Source: Campylobacteraceae bacterium
GTDB taxonomy: Bacteria > Campylobacterota > Campylobacteria > Campylobacterales > Sulfurovaceae
Direction: 5' to 3'
Assembly: GCA_027056485.1 (NCBI GenBank)
Contig: JALUKQ010000088.1
Span: 1 to 64,000, forward strand
Length of the DNA stretch: 64,000 nucleotides
The position numbers and the translations under genes were made by a program. The notes beneath the pieces were generated by a model. It worked only from the letters and a program-made list of their open reading frames with translations. It made no database searches and was not told the origin of the DNA. Shown in pieces: positions 60,231 through 64,000 of the stretch. Each line of letters opens with the position of its first letter. Position 1 is the stretch's first letter.

Positions 60231-62481
60231 TCTTTTCTTTTTGCTCTTCTTTTGACTCAGGTAATCCTTTGAGTTTATCTTCTGGTACAGGCTCTTTAAA
60301 TTTACACTTTTTCTCTATACATTCATAAACTTCTCCTGTTTTTAAAACCTTATGCACTATCATACTTTCACACTCTGGACACTTACGCTCTTGAGGTTCA
60401 CCATTTGAGATAAAACGACATTTAGGGTAGTTAGAACAACCGTAAAACTTACCACGTTTTCCCTCTTTTTCATGTAATTTAGAGCCACATTTAGGACAAG
60501 GAACACTCAGCTCTCTTGGGGGGACTAAGGGTTGTGCATTTTTACATTTTGGATAAGCTGAACAAGCATAGAATTTACCACGACGGCTATCTTTTATAAC
60601 CATCATCTCTCCACATTTTTCACATGGTCTATCTGTTTTTTCAGGTTCAGGAGGAGCATTTCCTTCTAAGTCAGTTGTATATTTACATTTTGGAAAGTTT
60701 CCACAAGCAATAAACTCACCAAAACGACCTTTCCTTCTAAGAAGCTCGTGTCCACACTTAGGACACATCTCTCCTGTAGGAATCGCCATCTTCTTGCTCT
60801 TTATCTTCTCTTTGCCATCTACAATTTTTTTCATAAATGGATCATAAAAATCAGATAAAACTTTTTGCCAATCCAACTTACCTTCATCTACCTCATCAAG
60901 TTTTGCTTCCATGTTTGACGTAAATGCAGAATCAACTATTTCAGAAAAATATTCTTCTAACATCTCAATAACCGTAAAAGCAACTTCTGTAGGATGTATT
61001 CTTTTCTTTTGAATTTCAATATATTTTCTAGTTTGAAGGATTGTGATAGTAGGAGCATAAGTACTTGGTCGTCCAATTCCCAATGACTCCAATTTCTTAA
61101 TAAGACTCGCTTCATTATAACGTGCTGGTGGCTCTGTAAAGTGTTGCTCTGGTTTAATGTCATCTAAAATAACCTTCTGACCTTTTTTAAGTTCTGGTAA
61201 AAGCTTATCTTTCTCATTATAGCCTGTTACTTTATAAAAACCATCAAAAAGAAGTTTTCTACCACTTGCTTTAAAAGTAGACTTCTCACCTTTAAAAAGA
61301 AGTGTTTGGGATTCAAGTCTGGCTTCTGTCATTTGACAAGCTAAGAAACGGTTATAGATTAAACGGTAAAGTTTAAACTCATCTGCACCCAAATAATCTT
61401 TTGCAATCAGTGGAGTAAAGTCAACCATCGTAGGACGTATCGCTTCATGAGCCTCTTGAGCTCCTTTTGACTTGGTATTATAATTTTTAGCTTTAGATGG
61501 AAGATAATCATCTCCAAAATTACTTTGAATATAATCTCGAGCATTCTCAACTGCTTCTTTAGCTAGGTTTAAACTATCAGTTCTCATATAAGTGATGACA
61601 CCCATATTTCCTTTATCTGTCTTAACACCTTCGTAAAGTTTTTGAGCTACCATCATAGTCTTTTTAGGTGAAAAACCAAGCTGTGTCGACGCACTTTGCT
61701 GAAGAGTAGAAGTCATAAATGGTGATGGAGTTTTACTTTTACGCTCTTTCTTTTCCAAAGATTCAACTATAAAGTTCTCTTTAACAGCAGATTGGACAAT
61801 TTCCGTTGCCATCGCTTCATTTTTAATACTCATCTTATCTACTTTGTTACCATTAAAAGAGTAGATACTGGAATCTATATTCTTTTCAAACAGACCATCT
61901 ATAGTCCAAAATTCTTCAGGTTTAAAAGCTTTTATTTCACGTTCTCTATCGATAACAATTTTAAGTGTTGAACTCTGAACACGTCCTGCACTCAAGCCCT
62001 TTTGAATTTTACTTGCTAAAAGTGGTGAAAGTTTATACCCAACAATTCTATCAAGAAGTCGTCTTGCTTGTTGTGCATTGATAGAGTCCATATCTAATTT
62101 TCTTGGATTATCTAGTGCATGCTGTATAGCTGTTTTAGTAATTTCATGAAAAACAATTCTAGGTAAAGATTCTGGCTCTTTCTTAATTGCCATAGCAATA
62201 TGATAACCAATAGCTTCTCCCTCACGATCCTCATCGGTCGCAATATAGATAGTTTCTGCATCTTTTGCTAATTTTTTTAACTCTTTTACAACAGGGTTGA
62301 CATCTCTAGGGATAGAGTACTTAGGTATAAAGGTACCATTTTCATCTACCGTGATACCAAATGAACTTTTAGGTAAATCACGAATATGCCCTTTTGAAGC
62401 AACTACCTTATAATTTTTTCCAAGAAAAGCAGAGATAGTTCTAGCTTTTGCTGGGGATTCTACAATAATCAAATTTTTCAT
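60214..62481 (-). CDS. topA: DNA topoisomerase I (track start 62547 likely too early)
   Basis: MKNLIIVESPAKARTISAFLGKNYKVVASKGHIRDLP; four C4 zinc fingers. Confidence 0.97.
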   Translation of the reverse strand: MKNLIIVESPAKARTISAFLGKNYKVVASKGHIRDLPKSSFGITVDENGTFIPKYSIPRDVNPVVKELKKLAKDAETIYIATDEDREGEAIGYHIAMAIKKEPESLPRIVFHEITKTAIQHALDNPRKLDMDSINAQQARRLLDRIVGYKLSPLLASKIQKGLSAGRVQSSTLKIVIDREREIKAFKPEEFWTIDGLFEKNIDSSIYSFNGNKVDKMSIKNEAMATEIVQSAVKENFIVESLEKKERKSKTPSPFMTSTLQQSASTQLGFSPKKTMMVAQKLYEGVKTDKGNMGVITYMRTDSLNLAKEAVENARDYIQSNFGDDYLPSKAKNYNTKSKGAQEAHEAIRPTMVDFTPLIAKDYLGADEFKLYRLIYNRFLACQMTEARLESQTLLFKGEKSTFKASGRKLLFDGFYKVTGYNEKDKLLPELKKGQKVILDDIKPEQHFTEPPARYNEASLIKKLESLGIGRPSTYAPTITILQTRKYIEIQKKRIHPTEVAFTVIEMLEEYFSEIVDSAFTSNMEAKLDEVDEGKLDWQKVLSDFYDPFMKKIVDGKEKIKSKKMAIPTGEMCPKCGHELLRRKGRFGEFIACGNFPKCKYTTDLEGNAPPEPEKTDRPCEKCGEMMVIKDSRRGKFYACSAYPKCKNAQPLVPPRELSVPCPKCGSKLHEKEGKRGKFYGCSNYPKCRFISNGEPQERKCPECESMIVHKVLKTGEVYECIEKKCKFKEPVPEDKLKGLPESKEEQKEKNEKES

Positions 62482-62631
62482 ATATACTCTACACCCATCC
62501 AATAATTTTTTGAATTGTAACAGATTTTTTTGATAAATAGCAACCATTATTAACGATAAATATCAAAAAGACTCATGATTAATCCATCTTTTGCTATACT
62601 TATGCCTAAAAATAGGGAGAATACAATAGTC

Positions 62632-63612
62632 ATGTTTGAAATTATGGAATATTTAGCACCAATTCTTATTGGGATCGTCTTTCTTGCATTGGGTATTTTT
62701 ATATTTATGCTTATTCAAATGAGTGTAAATAAAAAAACAGCAACCATGTCAAATAATGCTGCTTGTAGAAAAGTACATAGAGAAAAGTTTATACGTAACT
62801 GGACAGACTTTTTTTGGTCAAACAGTATGAGGTTCGCATGGATTACACTTTTTTTAACTGCTATCATTATTTATGGCTATGTCATTTATGCACATTTTCA
62901 TATATTTACAGGAGCTGTTATTAGTGTATTTTTTTCAATTCTTACACTAATCTTTTTTTATTTTGCATGGCATAGTTATCATAATTTTGAGGGAAAAGCA
63001 AAAGAAAGACTTACTGAATTTGAAAATGCAATTAAAGCTGGTATAGACAAAGAGATTAGTTTTGAAGGAGATAATATTCAATCTTATTCTAAAGATGATG
63101 ATAACATGGATACAGATGCAATAAAATTTTACTTTCCTGTAGGTACTAAGAAAATTGCCTATCCTCTCTTTCAAAAAAATCCAAAAAAACAACCTATTAT
63201 TGCAGAGAGAAAACTGGAAGTTTTAATCTTATCACGTGAGTACTTTAGTATCTGTAAGTCAGCAACTCCCTTTAACCTTTTAAACCCAAAAGAAGGAGCT
63301 CTCCCTAAAAAGTGTGCTGAAGTAAAAGCTTCTGGAGAGTGTGAAGAGTATTACTACTCTCAAATGAGAAATGTTCTCTATAAAGATGATGCCATTCAAA
63401 TTATTTTTGATAATGAAACTGAAGATGTAAGCTTTAAATGTCCTAAAGCATCACCAAATAGAAAACCTGCTATGAAAGCTTTGAAAGAAAAACTACGAAT
63501 AACAGAACGACAAAGATTATCAAAAATTGATGAACATAAGAAATTTAAAGATATTAAAGAAGATAAAAATAATACTACTAAAGAAGATGAAGAGTTAGAG
63601 AGTGAAGAGTAG
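62632..63612 (+). CDS. Two-to-three-TM membrane protein of unknown function
   Basis: MFEIMEYLAPILIGIVFLALGIFIFML start preferred over 62575; acidic/charged C-terminus. Confidence 0.55.
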   Translation: MFEIMEYLAPILIGIVFLALGIFIFMLIQMSVNKKTATMSNNAACRKVHREKFIRNWTDFFWSNSMRFAWITLFLTAIIIYGYVIYAHFHIFTGAVISVFFSILTLIFFYFAWHSYHNFEGKAKERLTEFENAIKAGIDKEISFEGDNIQSYSKDDDNMDTDAIKFYFPVGTKKIAYPLFQKNPKKQPIIAERKLEVLILSREYFSICKSATPFNLLNPKEGALPKKCAEVKASGECEEYYYSQMRNVLYKDDAIQIIFDNETEDVSFKCPKASPNRKPAMKALKEKLRITERQRLSKIDEHKKFKDIKEDKNNTTKEDEELESEE

Positions 63613-63629
63613 AAGCTAGCTTCTACTCT
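63606..63629. terminator. 24-bp perfect palindrome overlapping a stop codon, likely bidirectional terminator
   Basis: AGAGTAGAAGCTAGCTTCTACTCT. Confidence 0.6.
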
Positions 63630-63639
63630 CTAATATAAA

Positions 63640-64000
63640 TTAAGCAGCTTTTTTAGTAGGAGCTTCTTTTTTTTCAGCAGATGCATTCTCAAGTTCAAAA
63701 CCTAAACCTTTAAATGTTTCAACAACCTTTTTATCAATCTCTTCAATACTCTTTCTCATAGCTTCATCCTTTATTCCAGTCGTTGCTAACCAGTTTTTAA
63801 CATTGGCATAACCTACATGAAGTTCTTTTGAACCCTTTGGAACATAAAAATAAATTGAACATGGAGCAAAGAGTCCAGCTTGTGGTTCACCATGATTAAA
63901 TATAGAATTAGAGAATTTAAAGTGACATAACGATGAAACCCAATAGGCATCATATTTAGAAAATTCTTTCTCAGCATCATCATACTCTAATTTAAAATCT
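63640..64000 (-). CDS. DUF302 family protein, N-terminus beyond window
   Basis: Manual translation: ...HGEPQAGLFAPCSIYFYVPKGSKELHVGYANVKNWLATTGIKDEAMRKSIEEIDKKVVETFKGLGFELENASAEKKEAPTKKAA*. Confidence 0.7.
   Translation of the reverse strand, partial: DFKLEYDDAEKEFSKYDAYWVSSLCHFKFSNSIFNHGEPQAGLFAPCSIYFYVPKGSKELHVGYANVKNWLATTGIKDEAMRKSIEEIDKKVVETFKGLGFELENASAEKKEAPTKKAA

Noticed and set aside
1-64000. CRISPR arrays, tRNA, rRNA, prophage or integrase genes
   Set aside because: No regularly spaced repeats, cloverleaf-like sequence, rRNA-like segment or recombinase motif seen by eye; a CRISPRCasFinder/tRNAscan-SE run would be decisive

Overview
AT-rich Campylobacterota-like (Sulfurovum/Sulfurimonas-type; taxonomy inferred from gene content) chromosomal window with about 50 supported genes. 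Left third (1-21 kb): envelope and metal-stress region with a YtfJ-like gene, three DUF2202 (ferritin-like) secreted proteins, outer-membrane phospholipase A, a CusCBA/CzcCBA-type RND operon, two paralogous OmpR-type response regulators (only one with an adjacent kinase), a nine-CXXCH cytochrome lipoprotein, two thrombospondin-type-3 beta-barrel paralogs, an EF-hand protein, a Spy/CpxP-like-cytochrome c fusion and a di-heme peroxidase. Middle (21-42 kb): AraC, SDR, an orphan NosD plus a membrane protein, a VWA-like/coiled-coil membrane pair, a molybdopterin formate dehydrogenase-like subunit, YajQ, YgiQ, hom, aminotransferase, RlmB-like, RsmI, L31 and a Na+/H+ antiporter. Right (42-60 kb): polysaccharide export/tyrosine kinase genes, GDP-fucose synthesis, an acyltransferase, bioB and a beta-helix protein. 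Then topA and a DUF302 gene cut by the window edge. Main discovery: a repeated promoter grammar in the left region. Two 6-bp half-sites lie 11 bp apart (start to start), followed by exactly 9 bp and a sigma70-like -10. I read it by eye at 12 places (one of them degenerate): upstream of all three DUF2202 genes, the cytochromes, pldA, ytfJ, the EF-hand gene and the His/Gln-rich gene, and at two places with no annotated gene. One of those two looks like a small structured RNA. This fits an undescribed OmpR-family two-component regulon encoded by the paralogous regulators.
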